Assembly: GCF_029633865.1 (NCBI RefSeq)
Contig: NC_079219.1
Location: forward strand, 55,284,172-55,348,171
Length of the DNA: 64,000 nucleotides
DNA from: Lampris incognitus
Taxonomy: Eukaryota > Chordata > Actinopteri > Lampriformes > Lampridae
Direction: 5' to 3'
This document shows, in pieces, positions 21,801 to 29,462 of the stretch. Each line of letters opens with the position of its first letter. Within the stretch, counting starts at the first letter, position 1. Made by a program: the position numbers and the translations under genes. The notes below the pieces were generated by a model. It saw only the letters and a list, made by a program, of their open reading frames with translations, ran no database searches and was not told the DNA's origin.

Positions 21801-23856
21801 CACCTCTGAAGCCAACAAGGGGGGGGGGGGGGGGCATGACAGCTGAAGGATGAGGAAAAGATTTTATTTTTTTAAATCATGACATGTTTTGTGTGCGCAC
21901 AGGTGTTTTCCTACACGGCCAACAAGGAGATCAGGACAGACGACCTGTGCCTGGATGTGTCCAAGCTGAACGGACCCGTCATGATGCTCAAGTGTCACCA
22001 CCTGAAAGGCAACCAGCTGTGGGATTACGACCCTGTGGTGAGTGGCGGCCACTGTGAACGGAAGAGATGTACCAGGGTGACGTATGTGCGAATGTTTGCG
22101 TTTGCCTTTAGGCGTGCTCAGTAACGCCGGTAAGGAAACCACAGACAGGTGAGTCAGTTCATCTGGACACGACGGTTACTGAGAGAAACGTCTCATCACT
22201 CGTCTAGGTGACCCCGCCCTTATAAACAATACAGCGGCATAATGACCGAAACCAACAACCAGTTTTATATGCACATCCTTTTCTTTGGGTTTTTCCCCTC
22301 CTTTTCTCCCCAATTGTATCCGGCCAGTTACCCCACTCTTCCGAGCCGTCCCAGTTGCTGCTCCACCCCCTCTGCCGATCCGGGGAGGGCTGCAGACTAC
22401 CACATGCCTCCTCCGATACATGTGGAGTCGCCAGCCGCTTCTTTTCACCTGACAGTGAGGAGTTTTGCCAGGAGGACGTAGCGCGTGGGAGGATCACGCT
22501 ATCACCCCAGTTCCCCCTCCCCCCTGAACAGGCGCCCCGACCGACCAGAGGAGGCGCTAGTGCAGCGACTGGGACACATACCCACATCCGGCTTCCCACC
22601 CGCAGACACGGCCAGTTGTGTCTGTAGGGATGCCCGACCAAGCCGGAGGTAACACGGGGATTCGAACCAGTGGTCCCCGTGTTGGTAGGCAACGGAACAG
22701 ACCGCTACGCTACCCGGATGCCCCATATGCACATCCTTGATAGGGAGGAACGCTGGTTTGAACGGGGAGTCAAAGAGGCCATCCCTGAACTGGGGGGGGG
22801 GGGGGGGGCTAAGAGTACATCTGTCACCATTTTACAGTGCTGTGAGTGCAACTATTCCCCAGTCCTCTGTGAATAGTACACATGGCCATGGAAACTCTAG
22901 TTAATGGTCATGGTAATTTGCATATGAAACCGATCGTTGGTTTGGGTCGTTATGCCACTGTATTGTTATAAGGGCGGGGGTACCCGCAGTCAGCTGAGAC
23001 TGAAGACGTCACTTAGACGAGTGATGACACGTTTCTCTCAGTAACCGTCGTGTCCTGATGAACTGATTCACCTTTCTGTGGTTTGAATGACCATTTAAAC
23101 CCCATCAGAGCATCCATCACACACCGGCTACACAGGCGTGGCAAGTCTTGAGAAGTGATTAAAAAAATGTAAAACTTAAGAAGAATGTTAGTTGGCATGT
23201 TAACTTGGCCAAACCCTCTGAGATCAGAAGATGGGCAAGTGAAGGACCGCTGTGTTTTTGTGAGTCCTAAACTTTCTCTCGATGCATGCTCAATACTCAA
23301 GGCTCGGCGTTTTCGGTTTTTATTTTTCAAAGCCATCCAGCATGCCGAAATTCACCACAAAAGGGCACTGTTACATAACCTCACACGAACAGGGACAACT
23401 TTTGGCTCGGTGGAAACATAAAATCCGGGTTAAAAATCTGGATATTTTTCGGTGAAAATGGGTAAAAACTGAAAACGCTGAGCCTCGTCGATGCTCCAGC
23501 TGCAGATTCAACTTTTCTGGCTTCCTAAACTTGGATTCGCTGTGATGCATTTCTACTCTTTCCTCCCGATTTTGTGAATTCCAATGAGCCATGCAAACAG
23601 ATGGGGGTCAACACTTTGTCCCCATCTGCACACACCTGTTTATGTCGTTTGTGTCGTTTGTGTGTGTGCGCACTTGTTTACATGTGCCTCCCTTTGCTTC
23701 ACTGTGCAGAAGCTGACTCTGGTCCACGTCAACAGTAACCAGTGTCTGGACAAGGCCAACGAGGAGGACAGCCAGGTGCCCAGCGTCAGAGACTGCACAC
23801 ACTCGCGCTCCCAGCAGTGGCTGCTCCGCAACGTCACACTACCGGAGATATTCTGA
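1790..23856 (+). CDS. galnt1: galnt1, polypeptide N-acetylgalactosaminyltransferase 1 (3' ten exons, 5' partial)
   Basis: Ten exons join in phase into 454 residues plus a stop. Counting back from the TLPEIF C-terminus puts the first visible residue at Cys106 of the 559-residue human protein. The DxH metal site then falls exactly at Asp209/His211 and the lectin CLD aspartate at Asp444, which supports complete recovery of this part. The family transfers GalNAc from UDP-GalNAc to Ser/Thr of Golgi cargo, starting mucin-type O-glycans. Visible domains are the GT-A catalytic half (exons a-d), the Gal/GalNAc-T motif with WGGEN and VWMDE (exons e-f), and a C-terminal ricin-type lectin domain with three repeats (exons h-j). 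The C-terminus favours GALNT1 over the close paralogue GALNT13. Exons for the cytoplasmic tail, signal anchor and stem are outside the window. No frameshift or stop was seen. Introns carry many SINEs, LINEs, a Penelope-like element and two minisatellites. Confidence 0.96.
1957..1982 (+). repeat. (CA)n microsatellite at exon a donor
   Basis: A pure CA run begins within the splice donor of exon a. Confidence 0.8.
2640..3199 (+). other. possible 5' part of the adjoining LINE
   Basis: Non-coding stretch directly upstream of the endonuclease-like LINE body, same strand, with no galnt1 homology. It may be the LINE 5' UTR/ORF1 region. The boundary is not determinable by eye. A short CCCTAACCCTAACC stretch occurs near 3122. 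Confidence 0.3.
3200..5882 (+). mobile_element. L2/CR1-like LINE, degenerate, first segment
   Basis: Broken reading frames encode an AP-endonuclease-like piece ([13 protein letters not shown] near 3420; [20 protein letters not shown] region is out of frame) and reverse-transcriptase pieces: [18 protein letters not shown] near 4740, [16 protein letters not shown] near 4845, CGAPQGSIL near 5015 and a YAD-like catalytic box near 5115. Motifs fall in family order but in different frames with stops, so the copy is dead. It is interrupted at 5883 by a hAT element and resumes at 7254. Confidence 0.8.
5883..7253. mobile_element. hAT-type non-autonomous element inserted in the LINE
   Basis: The ends are inverted repeats: CAGGGGTCAGCAACC at 5883 and GGTCGCCGACCCCTG ending at 7253. 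Flanking CCTAAGG and CCTGAGG resemble an 8-bp hAT target duplication within the LINE. The interior has no transposase that I can recognise. A family 1 SINE is nested at 6643-7067. Confidence 0.7.
6643..7067 (-). repeat. SINE family 1, nested in the hAT element
   Basis: Minus-strand copy with head near 7065 and a poly(C)/poly(T) tail near 6645. ATGTTAACA on the left and ATGTTAAACA on the right look like an imperfect target-site duplication. It is the innermost layer of a three-level nest. Confidence 0.85.
7254..7440 (+). mobile_element. L2/CR1-like LINE, 3' segment after the hAT insertion
   Basis: Sequence continues the LINE broken at 5883 (GAGGGCTTCTCAGACTCTGG) and ends with a 3' UTR-like run and ATT repeats near 7430. 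Confidence 0.65.
7837..8219 (-). repeat. SINE family 2 (ATCC-tail type), full length
   Basis: The tRNA-like head is at the right end (B box complement near 8150-8165), then a body with the ACATGCAAACTCC segment, a (CA)n run at about 7967-7997, and a terminal (ATCC)n tail at 7837. This is the ATCC-tail type of SINE family 2. Confidence 0.85.
8221..9215 (-). mobile_element. L1-like LINE fragment (RT C-terminal part), minus strand
   Basis: Minus-strand frames at 9090-8635 and 8616-8269 resemble the C-terminal region of Tx1/L1-type ORF2 proteins, where a [14 protein letters not shown]-like segment is followed by a Cys/His/Trp-rich stretch ([15 protein letters not shown]). The pieces are in different frames, so the copy is inactive. 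The clade assignment rests on motif memory only. Confidence 0.6.
9227..9425 (-). repeat. SINE family 2, truncated
   Basis: ATCC tail and body match the copy at 7837-8219, but the tRNA-like head and adjoining body are missing after TGTCTTTGGACTG. It ends about 55 bp before galnt1 exon b. Confidence 0.8.
9481..9608 (+). CDS. galnt1: galnt1 exon b (residues 161-203)
   Basis: 128 bp, acceptor TGTGTTAG and donor GTGTGTGT, with the donor merging into a GT/GA microsatellite. It begins with the last two bases of Asp161 and encodes 42 residues including [15 protein letters not shown], a segment strongly conserved in GALNT1/13. It ends in phase 0 after GQ. Confidence 0.95.
9609..9663 (+). repeat. (GT)n/(GA)n microsatellite at exon b donor
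   Basis: A GT run followed by GAGA-rich sequence starts at the donor of galnt1 exon b. Confidence 0.8.
9719..9798 (+). CDS. galnt1: galnt1 exon c (DxH motif)
   Basis: 80 bp after acceptor GTCCCCAG, donor GTAAGA. It encodes [11 protein letters not shown] and then the conserved [10 protein letters not shown]. Asp209 and His211 are the Mn2+/UDP-binding DxH pair of the family and both are intact. The exon ends with two bases of a Lys codon completed by exon d. Confidence 0.95.
10497..10667 (+). CDS. galnt1: galnt1 exon d
   Basis: 171 bp after acceptor ACCACACAG, donor GTCAGT. It encodes [20 protein letters not shown] and a tract through [11 protein letters not shown] that is almost invariant in GALNT1 and GALNT13. 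It ends two bases into Arg, which is completed by exon e. Confidence 0.95.
10870..11327 (+). repeat. SINE family 1, full length
   Basis: Plus-strand copy bounded by the 8-bp repeat AAGTAGTT at 10862-10869 and 11328-11335, with an A-rich tail. Confidence 0.9.
11340..12706. other. galnt1: galnt1 intron sequence without recognised feature
   Basis: No exon, conserved coding frame or repeat family could be recognised beyond short CA runs near 11555-11570. Confidence 0.5.
12717..13125 (+). repeat. SINE family 1
   Basis: Plus-strand copy bounded by the perfect 10-bp duplication TTGATTTTCG at 12707-12716 and 13126-13135. It has a small internal deletion after the CCACATGTG segment. Confidence 0.92.
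13340..13530 (+). mobile_element. RTE-like LINE, extreme 3' fragment
   Basis: Encodes the [20 protein letters not shown]-like C-terminal tract also seen at 42780 and, in complement, at 51800. It then reads CGCCCCCTAACGGGAGCAGCC and ends in a short (TAG)n tail. The 5' truncation is typical of target-primed insertion. Confidence 0.75.
13570..14115 (+). repeat. minisatellite of 17-25 bp units
   Basis: Degenerate tandem array built on CCATGTCACCACCGTGTT and CCATGTCTGCACCATGTT units in a galnt1 intron. Long ORFs in all three forward frames come from the repeat lacking stop triplets. Confidence 0.9.
14670..14787 (+). CDS. galnt1: galnt1 exon e (Gal/GalNAc-T motif, WGGEN)
   Basis: 118 bp after acceptor CATCCTGCAG, donor GTGAGA. 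It encodes [20 protein letters not shown] followed by [15 protein letters not shown] in the close form [14 protein letters not shown]. This is the Gal/GalNAc-T motif that shapes the acceptor and donor site. It ends in phase 0. Confidence 0.95.
15084..15487 (+). repeat. SINE family 1
   Basis: Plus-strand copy bounded by the perfect 10-bp duplication CTTTCAAATA at 15074-15083 and 15488-15497. Confidence 0.92.
15590..15950 (+). repeat. SINE family 2, alternative tail type
   Basis: The tRNA-like head (CACGGTGGCGCAGTGGTTAG with B box GGGTTTGAACC) matches the head of the ATCC-tailed copies. The 3' half is different: it contains GGAGTTGGTCCCCGG and AGCTAGGATGGGTTAAATGC. It is one of two tail types in this family. 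Confidence 0.85.
16140..16680 (-). repeat. 5S-rRNA-derived repeat (SINE3-like)
   Basis: On the minus strand, the segment near 16590-16640 contains GAAGCTAAGCAGG, a short interval, then GTACTTGGATGGGAGA, in the order and spacing of the 5S rRNA internal promoter region. A body of about 430 bp and an AAT-rich end near 16140 follow. This fits a 5S-derived SINE, not a functional 5S gene, since the rest of 5S rRNA is absent. Confidence 0.65.
16690..17670. other. galnt1: galnt1 intron sequence without recognised feature
   Basis: No coding or repeat match was recognised. Confidence 0.5.
17685..18033 (+). repeat. SINE family 2 (ATCC-tail type), full length
   Basis: Plus-strand copy from GCACGGTGGCACAGTGG to the GGATGGATGG tail. 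It is bounded by the duplication ATGGTGACGTTTC at 17672-17684 and 18034-18046. Confidence 0.9.
18075..18516 (-). repeat. SINE family 1, full length
   Basis: Minus-strand copy bounded by the 12-bp duplication CACTCCAGACTT at 18063-18074 and 18517-18528. Its head lies about 135 bp before galnt1 exon f. Confidence 0.92.
18651..18831 (+). CDS. galnt1: galnt1 exon f
   Basis: 181 bp after acceptor TTTTGTGTAG, donor GTGAGT running into a (GT)n microsatellite of about 50 bp. It encodes [20 protein letters not shown], the TFPGGTG loop region and [11 protein letters not shown], the end of the catalytic domain. It ends one base into Gly. Confidence 0.95.
18838..18890 (+). repeat. (GT)n microsatellite
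   Basis: A nearly pure GT run of about 50 bp immediately after the donor of galnt1 exon f. Confidence 0.9.
19323..19462 (+). CDS. galnt1: galnt1 exon g (catalytic-lectin linker)
   Basis: 140 bp, acceptor TTGTTCTAG and donor GTACAC. It encodes [12 protein letters not shown] and [18 protein letters not shown], ending in YYSLGE at residue 433. The intron that follows carries the 52-bp minisatellite. Confidence 0.95.
19524..19641 (-). repeat. SINE family 2, ATCC-end fragment
   Basis: Matches the tail-proximal part of the 7837-8219 copy (CATTATCCAAACCGCTTATCC onward) and breaks off at CAGGCCGCCAGTCC. Confidence 0.8.
19913..21078 (+). repeat. 52-bp minisatellite, about 22 copies
   Basis: Tandem array of a 52-bp unit (TTTAGGCTACAACATGGTCA start, then TCCACTAGATGTGAACGAGT and CTCCTGGGCTGG). 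I counted 22 occurrences of the CATGGTC(A/G)TCCA core. Three junctions carry an extra GTTTC(A/G)TGG-type insertion. The array ends about 45 bp upstream of galnt1 exon h. Confidence 0.95.
21122..21220 (+). CDS. galnt1: galnt1 exon h (lectin alpha repeat)
   Basis: 99 bp, acceptor CTTCTCCAG and donor GTAATG. It encodes residues 434-466, [13 protein letters not shown] through GMGGNQ. Asp444 of the CLD motif, the GalNAc-binding aspartate of the alpha repeat, is present. The acceptor lies only about 45 bp downstream of the minisatellite. Confidence 0.95.
21903..22037 (+). CDS. galnt1: galnt1 exon i (lectin beta repeat)
   Basis: 135 bp, acceptor GTGCGCACAG and donor GTGAGT. It encodes residues 467-511 with [11 protein letters not shown] and the GNQLW box of the beta repeat, ending YDPV in phase 0. 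A Penelope-like fragment begins about 100 bp downstream. Confidence 0.95.
22134..23086 (+). mobile_element. Penelope-like element fragment with inverted ends
   Basis: The + strand at 22735 encodes [16 protein letters not shown], the C-terminal signature of the GIY-YIG endonuclease of Penelope-like retroelements. It is followed by the 3' region ending near 23086. The left 22134-22266 is an inverted copy of that 3' end (ACGGTTACTGAGAGAAACGT shared in complement). The two arms enclose a nested SINE at 22281-22724. The reverse transcriptase part is absent. Confidence 0.75.
22281..22724 (-). repeat. SINE family 1, nested in the Penelope-like element
   Basis: Minus-strand copy bounded by the perfect 14-bp duplication ATATGCACATCCTT at 22267-22280 and 22725-22738. 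Confidence 0.93.
23710..23856 (+). CDS. galnt1: galnt1 terminal coding exon j (lectin gamma repeat and stop)
   Basis: After acceptor CACTGTGCAG the exon encodes [20 protein letters not shown] through [15 protein letters not shown] and a TGA stop. The QCLD and QQW boxes mark the gamma repeat. The C-terminus is that of GALNT1 rather than GALNT13. Confidence 0.95.
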   Translation, partial: KLTLVHVNSNQCLDKANEEDSQVPSVRDCTHSRSQQWLLRNVTLPEIF

Positions 23857-25753
23857 CCGACAACCCCAGCATCAACACATACACACACACATCCACACAC
23901 ACACTCACACATTCAGCAGCCGAGAGAACGGGGCTCGTTGGATAAAACTGGGCACCAGGAAAGTGCAGACTTTCCCTGAAAAAGACGTGGGGACCCTGGG
24001 AAACGAGGAGGCTGGGATGGGACGGTACTACCTCTGGAAGTCTGTGCGCTGTCCCGTCAGCTGGGCAGAGCGGAGAGGTTGCGGAGGGACGGACGTGTTT
24101 GGCCCCTACCACAGGACGAGAGGCTAGAGACTCGGCTGTGTTTCTAAATGAGATTTTAACCGCAGAGAGAGACTCGAACTCCCGTGTCGGCGCGAGGTTG
24201 CGAGAGACACCGGAGGAGGCGAGGTTCTGTCAGTCGCAGCTTCCCCAGACAAAGCGGTCCACCCTTCGACTCATCACTTACACTAACGGACTGCCTCCCG
24301 AGAGAGCGAGAGCGTTTACATGTCTCCTGGAATGTATGTCGTGTGTCCGAGTATGAGGAGGGGGCGACTCCTCGATACTTTTCTTCTTTATTTAATTTTG
24401 TAACGGATTTTGGAAACGAACTCTGGTGAGCTCACATGAAGAAAGGAGCGTTTGAGCGCGAGTATGTGTGCGCGTGTGTATGTATGTGCGCGCGCGCCAG
24501 ATAAAGCGAGCGAGTGTCGCGTACGGCTGCGAGAGCCCCTGCCGCAGCCTTGCAGCAGTGTATGTCTCCCTCTAGTGTTTCTCCTCAACATTACAACCTA
24601 CAGACTGTAGCCTCCCCCCCCCCCCTTATTAGAGGAATATCAAAATACTCCATAGAGGGCGCTGACAGGATTCCTGTGCCCTCAGCAGAGAGACAGACAT
24701 AGAGCTTATTGATGTTTGTGATATCATGAAATTTCTACGTCCCGTTTCTTTTTCTTTTTTTTTTACATGGTTTTGTCTGGTTTTACAGTGCTGTTAGAGT
24801 GCCACGCAGCATTAACCCTTGTCCATTATGTCTGATTCAGTTGTCTTTAAAGATGTGTAAAATACAGCTCGCACACACACACACACACACACAGGACTGC
24901 ATATCTAACTGATGCTTACTGCCTAACAGTGTTGAACACAAGGAACTCTTCCATAAGGCGCTACAATGCTACACACAGACACAATGTATACATTTAGCAA
25001 CACACAAACACTCAGACAAAATGTATACATTTTTCAACACACAAACACTCACACAGACAAAATGTATACATTAGCAACACACACAGACACAATGTATACA
25101 TTTAGCAACACATAAACACTCACACAGACACAATGTATACATTTAGCAACACACACAGACACAATGTATACATTTAGCAACACACAAACACTCACACAGA
25201 CAAAATGTATACATTTTTCAACACACAAACACTCTCACAGACAAAATGTATACATTTAGGAAAATGGTGTTCCAGACTGTTGATCCACTTTGTCATATCT
25301 TCACTGAATGACCTCTTGACAAAACACTCCCAGGGCTTCTTCCTCCAATGGAGTGTGCATGTGCACATGCGTACATTTATATTTTGTGTGTGTGTGTGTG
25401 CGTGTATGTTTAAAAAAAATGCACTTCTGAGTGTCTGTATGTCTGGAAGCGAGCGTGCATCTCCGGTGAATACCTTCAGGCTAACCCCAGCCCAGCAGCT
25501 CTCCGTCTACCAGAGCCGGACGGGTCTCGGATCCTTCCATTTCTTCCGTGCACACCAGAGCCCCAAGAGCAAAACGTGAGCAGCCTCCCTGCTTCTGCTG
25601 CACAGACAAAGAAACAGCACTGTGTCTCCGCTACTCGCCAGGCCTCGAGGGGTTTGTGAGGCGGCAGCCCCATGTGCGCCCCCCTCTCTTTGTATCGTTG
25701 TTACTCTGAGACGGGGTCACATAGGCTCACCATGGGCAGATACGAGGAATAAA
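23857..25753 (+). other. galnt1: candidate galnt1 3' UTR
   Basis: No coding sequence is recognisable after the stop. The stretch begins with CA repeats and GC-rich sequence, contains the 24975-25257 minisatellite, and has an AATAAA hexamer at 25748-25753 that could direct polyadenylation. The extent is inferred; no transcript data were available. Confidence 0.35.
24975..25257 (+). repeat. minisatellite in galnt1 3' flank/UTR
   Basis: Tandem units containing ACAATGTATACATTTAGCAA and CACACAAACACTCACACAGA, with shorter units interspersed. Confidence 0.85.
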
Positions 25754-25844
25754 TTGAGACGCAGCGTCTCGTTGTCGTACACACTCTCCGCTGATACAAT
25801 GTATCACTCCACTATGCCGGTTGCCCGCACTTGTTTCCTTCTGC

Positions 25845-26165
25845 TAATTACTGACTCCCTTATAAGTCGCTTTGAGTTAAAAGCGTCTGCCGAATAGGGG
25901 ACATCCAGGTAGCGTAGCGGTCTATTCCATTGCCTACCAACATGGGGATCGCCGGTTCGAATCCCCATGTTACCTCCGGCTTGGTCGGGCGTCCCTACAG
26001 ACACAATTGGCCGTGTCTGTGGGTGGGAAGCTGGATGTGGGTGGGTGGGTGTCCCGGTCACTGCACTAGCGCCTAACTGGAGTTGGTCCCCGGGGGGTCC
26101 ACGGCGGCTGCTCGCTGCTCCTAGCTACACAGCTAGGATGGGTTAAACGCAGAGCTTAATTTCTC
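25845..26165 (+). repeat. chimeric SINE: family 1 head joined to family 2b tail
   Basis: From about 25900 the sequence follows family 1 (head, B box GGTTCGAATCC, body) to CACTGCACTAGCGCCT at about 26073. It then switches to AACTGGAGTTGGTCCCC and the AGCTAGGATGGGTTAAACGC tail that otherwise belongs to family 2 copies at 15590 and 48597. Directly upstream, 25863-25895 (TCGCTTTGAGTTAAAAGCGT) resembles another fish repeat tail. Confidence 0.75.
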
Positions 26166-26169
26166 CCAC

Positions 26170-27255
26170 GGGGATCAATGAAGTATCTCAAAATGAAAAA
26201 AGCTGGGTCACCGGCTGGGGAAAAGTGGGCGACTGTTGCGAGGGCCCCAGACCGTCAGTTGCCCCCGAGGCGACAGGTTAGTCTGATGGTTGGGGACAGT
26301 TTGATTAAATTGGTTTGCAGCATTTAAACACAGGATCAGCTGAGAGTATAGGAGCCTTAAAACGGGCCCATACCCATGTATGCACAATGTACCGAGAGTG
26401 GACAATCACCGTTTTTGGACTTGTTGTCCTGGCGCCCCCCCCTGGCAGGTTAATCCAGCCACGAGCCGACGGCGCCATCTTGGAACTCGTCAGCGTGCGT
26501 TCAGAGATGCAGCAGCTGATTGAAAGCCGGAACGTGACTTAGTCCTCATGTCTGTGGTGAGCTCACGTGACCCCCGTCTCACAGTAACGGTAAGGGGCAG
26601 CACACCCCGTGGGGGGGGGGCGTGTCATCAGTACAACCCACTGTTCAGCTCAGCCCGGGGGTGGGGTGGGGGGGGATGTCCGGGAATTTCATGCGGGGAC
26701 CAGGTGATGCGAGTCCGGGGCAGCAGGCATATCTCCCTCACCCCTCCGCTCCGCTCCGCTCGATCCAGTTCTGTTTTCACCGACGTCTCAGAGAAGCAGG
26801 ACGGACGAACAGAGGAAACACGTTCTCTCCACATATCACTCTCACACTCACTTCTACCGTTGTGCTTCTTTTCTTTTTTAATTCTTTACCTTATTTCATC
26901 GCTCCTCTCTTTGGTCTCTGTCGGAGAGAGGGTTTCAATGAGGTTTAACCATTTCGGCTTCCTCCAGTGGAGGAGGGGTTCACACGTAGTTCTGACATTT
27001 CATTGGTTCATCTTTGTTGCGGACATGATGGCGGGAGAGCCGGTCAAGTCACGTGAGAATGAATGGCTGTATGGTGACGTTGTGTACGTTCTGACTAAGT
27101 AAGAGGGATCATATTGATTGATACGTGGGTTTGGGGGTTTTTTTGGGGGGGGGGTGATTGGACATGTCCCACCGAGCTGATCCAAATGTTGTAGAAAATA
27201 AAAGTGAAAAAGTTTACAAGACAACCGGACTCTTATTTCCACCTCTCAGCTAAAC
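26170..27255. other. intergenic sequence without recognised gene
   Basis: The longest open frame (26548-27102, 184 codons) resembles no family I know, runs through G-rich tracts and overlaps frames of similar length. I do not call it a gene. Confidence 0.4.
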
Positions 27256-27260
27256 ATCGG

Positions 27261-27510
27261 TGTGGGGAAGCCTGGCCGGGGGGGGGGGGGGGACTCAAAA
27301 CAACGATTGAGCTTCTCGTGCACACGTCTACACCCTGGCGTCCTGCAGCCCACTAACAAGTCCAGAGCAACTGAGTCAGCAGCACCTGAGTTTAGGTTGC
27401 ACCACTGTGGCGAGGGAAGCCAACACCTGGTAACAGCTGAGATGATGGCACAAATGGTGTATTCTCGCCCACTTTGTCAACCCCCACAAGACCATTACTC
27501 CTCAGAGTCA
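27261..27510 (+). repeat. direct repeat, left copy (possible LTR)
   Basis: Begins TGTGGGGAAGCCTGGCC and matches the copy at 28021 over about 250 bp with small indels: ATTGAGCTTCTCGTGCACAC, then GTCAGCAGCACCTGA, then AAATGGTGTATT. Start with TG and spacing of 760 bp suggest a miniature LTR element. No coding is seen between the copies. Confidence 0.5.
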
Positions 27511-28020
27511 CGGGACAGGAAGTCAGCAACGTCCTGAATCCTTGGACCTCTCCAGTCAAGGAACCTCACCCGACTGAAATGTTCCCCGCTGGACGCCCCC
27601 AGTGGTTGGGGCATCAGGCCTCTCCCAAACAGCCTGGTTTGTCGGAGTATTCTGCCTTGAGCTCGGCGGAGGGGTTACAGACGATTGCTGCACCTTCCAA
27701 CAGCCGCGGACGCCCCTGATGGTCCTGCCGCACCCCCTGCTAAAGCTGGGCACACCGCTGCGGGACCCGATTCCACCTCTGCCCCGGCTGCTTGCCTTCC
27801 TGCTCCATCCTGGCACCCCTGTCGGACCGCTTCCGCACCAGATGTCACCAAAGACTAGACAGTTCAGCACAACCTAGTCGATCCGGCAGCTGACTGTTGC
27901 CCCGTGCTGGGTCAGGGACACCATGAACTCCAGGCACATCAGCCGCCTGAACTCTCCTCTCTCAGGTAGGCACTTCCTTCACTGCCTCCTACTGGCCTGG
28001 ACCCCACCACTGCCACCAGA

Positions 28021-28281
28021 TGTGGGGAAGCCTGGCCAGAGTGGCTAAAATGTAGGAGGCAAACTCAAAACTGTTCAACAATTGAGCTTCTCGTGCACAC
28101 ATCTACACCCTCGTCCTGCAGCCCACTAACAACTGCAGCACAGCTGCTTAGATGCTCCCTCGGAGCCAGTCAGCAGCACCTGAATTTAGGCTGCACCACT
28201 GTGCCAAGGAAAGGTGGGAGGAAATGGTGTATTGTCAGCCACTTTGTCACAGTCAGAAATAGCCATTGCTCTTCTCTCCCA
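28021..28281 (+). repeat. direct repeat, right copy (possible LTR)
   Basis: Second copy of the 27261 repeat, with extra sequence after CACTAACAACTGCAGC. A TG start and no clear CA end are visible. Confidence 0.5.
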
Positions 28282-28339
28282 GTTTGTGTGACGGCGGAAG
28301 TTGGACAGGGAACATTTCATGATCTGTGTCAGACGTCAG

Positions 28340-29100
28340 GGGCCTTGGTCACAACGCAGCATGACCGAGTTAGCCAGACAACTGCACTGAGTAAAACCTG
28401 GAGCGGCTCCTCGTTACTTCAGTCCATGTTCCAGATCTTGGGGGGGGATACCGTGTTTTATCCCGTTATCTTAAGTAACCCTGCCTTTTGATACGGGCCC
28501 CTGATCCAAACTTGTAATACTGGCTCGCACTCAACCCTTCAATTAACCAGCTGCAACAGTGACTTGCAATTGCGTATCGCTTACATCATGAAAGGCTTTT
28601 ATATCGAGAGGTAAATGAGAAGGAAAATCACTGGGCAGTAAAGTTACGCAGGGCAATGTCATGAGCTATGCAAAGCGGCGGTGAGTCATGACGCGTTTCA
28701 GAACAAGTTCACCTTGACCGTCGTTGCACTGAATCCCTCTGCAACATGGACTCGGCGTCCACACCGTGGCCACGTCCGAGCCGGCGTTGCATAACCACCT
28801 CTAACAACAGTGTCTGGAATATTCTCCACTAATGTTGGCCTCGTCCAGCGAATAGCAGGGACAGCTACGGCGCATAAGCTGTCTCAGTCTGTGGCAGAAT
28901 TTTCCTCTGAATGCAGATATTTAACTAGTCTCTAGTGGACCTCAACAATAAACTGATTAATAGCACGGTGACATTTTTAGGTTCCGTCTAATATGTGACA
29001 GGTGACGTTCTTTGGACCTGATCTTTTAACATTTATACCTCCAGTTTGCTGAGCGTGCACAGTGCCTGAAGTGGAAAAAACAAGTGCCCTTATTCATGTT
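28340..29100. other. intergenic sequence without recognised feature
   Basis: I see no coding frame or known repeat here. Confidence 0.4.
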
Positions 29101-29119
29101 GTTGTCTCTTTACCTTTTT

Positions 29120-29462
29120 ATTAGACACCGGGAGTGGAGAGGTAGCGGAAAGGCTTTCTTGTCTGCAGTGGTGATGGACAGGTTGACGGGCGAGATCAGG
29201 CAGGAGTCTCCGTGGACTATGATGTCTGCGGATGACATTGTGATCTGTAGCGAGAGTAGGGTGCAGGTGGAGGAGAGCCTGGAGAGGTGGAGGTATGCAC
29301 TGGAGAGAAGAGGAGTGAAAGTCAGTAGGAGCAAGACGTAATACCTATGCGTGAATGAGAGGGAGGACAGCGGAATGATGAGGATGCAAGGAGCAGAGGT
29401 GATGAAGGCGTGTGAGTTTAAATATTTGGGGTCAACTGTCCAAAGTAACGGGGGTTGCAGAA
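29120..29462 (+). mobile_element. RTE-like LINE fragment (reverse transcriptase, catalytic box region)
   Basis: Encodes MDRLTGEIRQESPWTMMSAD and then SADDIVICSE, where the usual FADD catalytic box reads SADD. VEESLERWRYALERRGVKVS follows. Sequence matches the 52438-51627 copy in the same order. It stops at 29462, where a hAT-like end begins, and appears to resume at 42417. Confidence 0.8.

Noticed and set aside
22204-22692. 162-codon minus-strand ORF
   Set aside because: It lies entirely in a family 1 SINE; the same peptide recurs at every copy.
26548-27102. 184-codon ORF
   Set aside because: No recognisable domain, biased by G-rich tracts, and overlapping frames are nearly as long.
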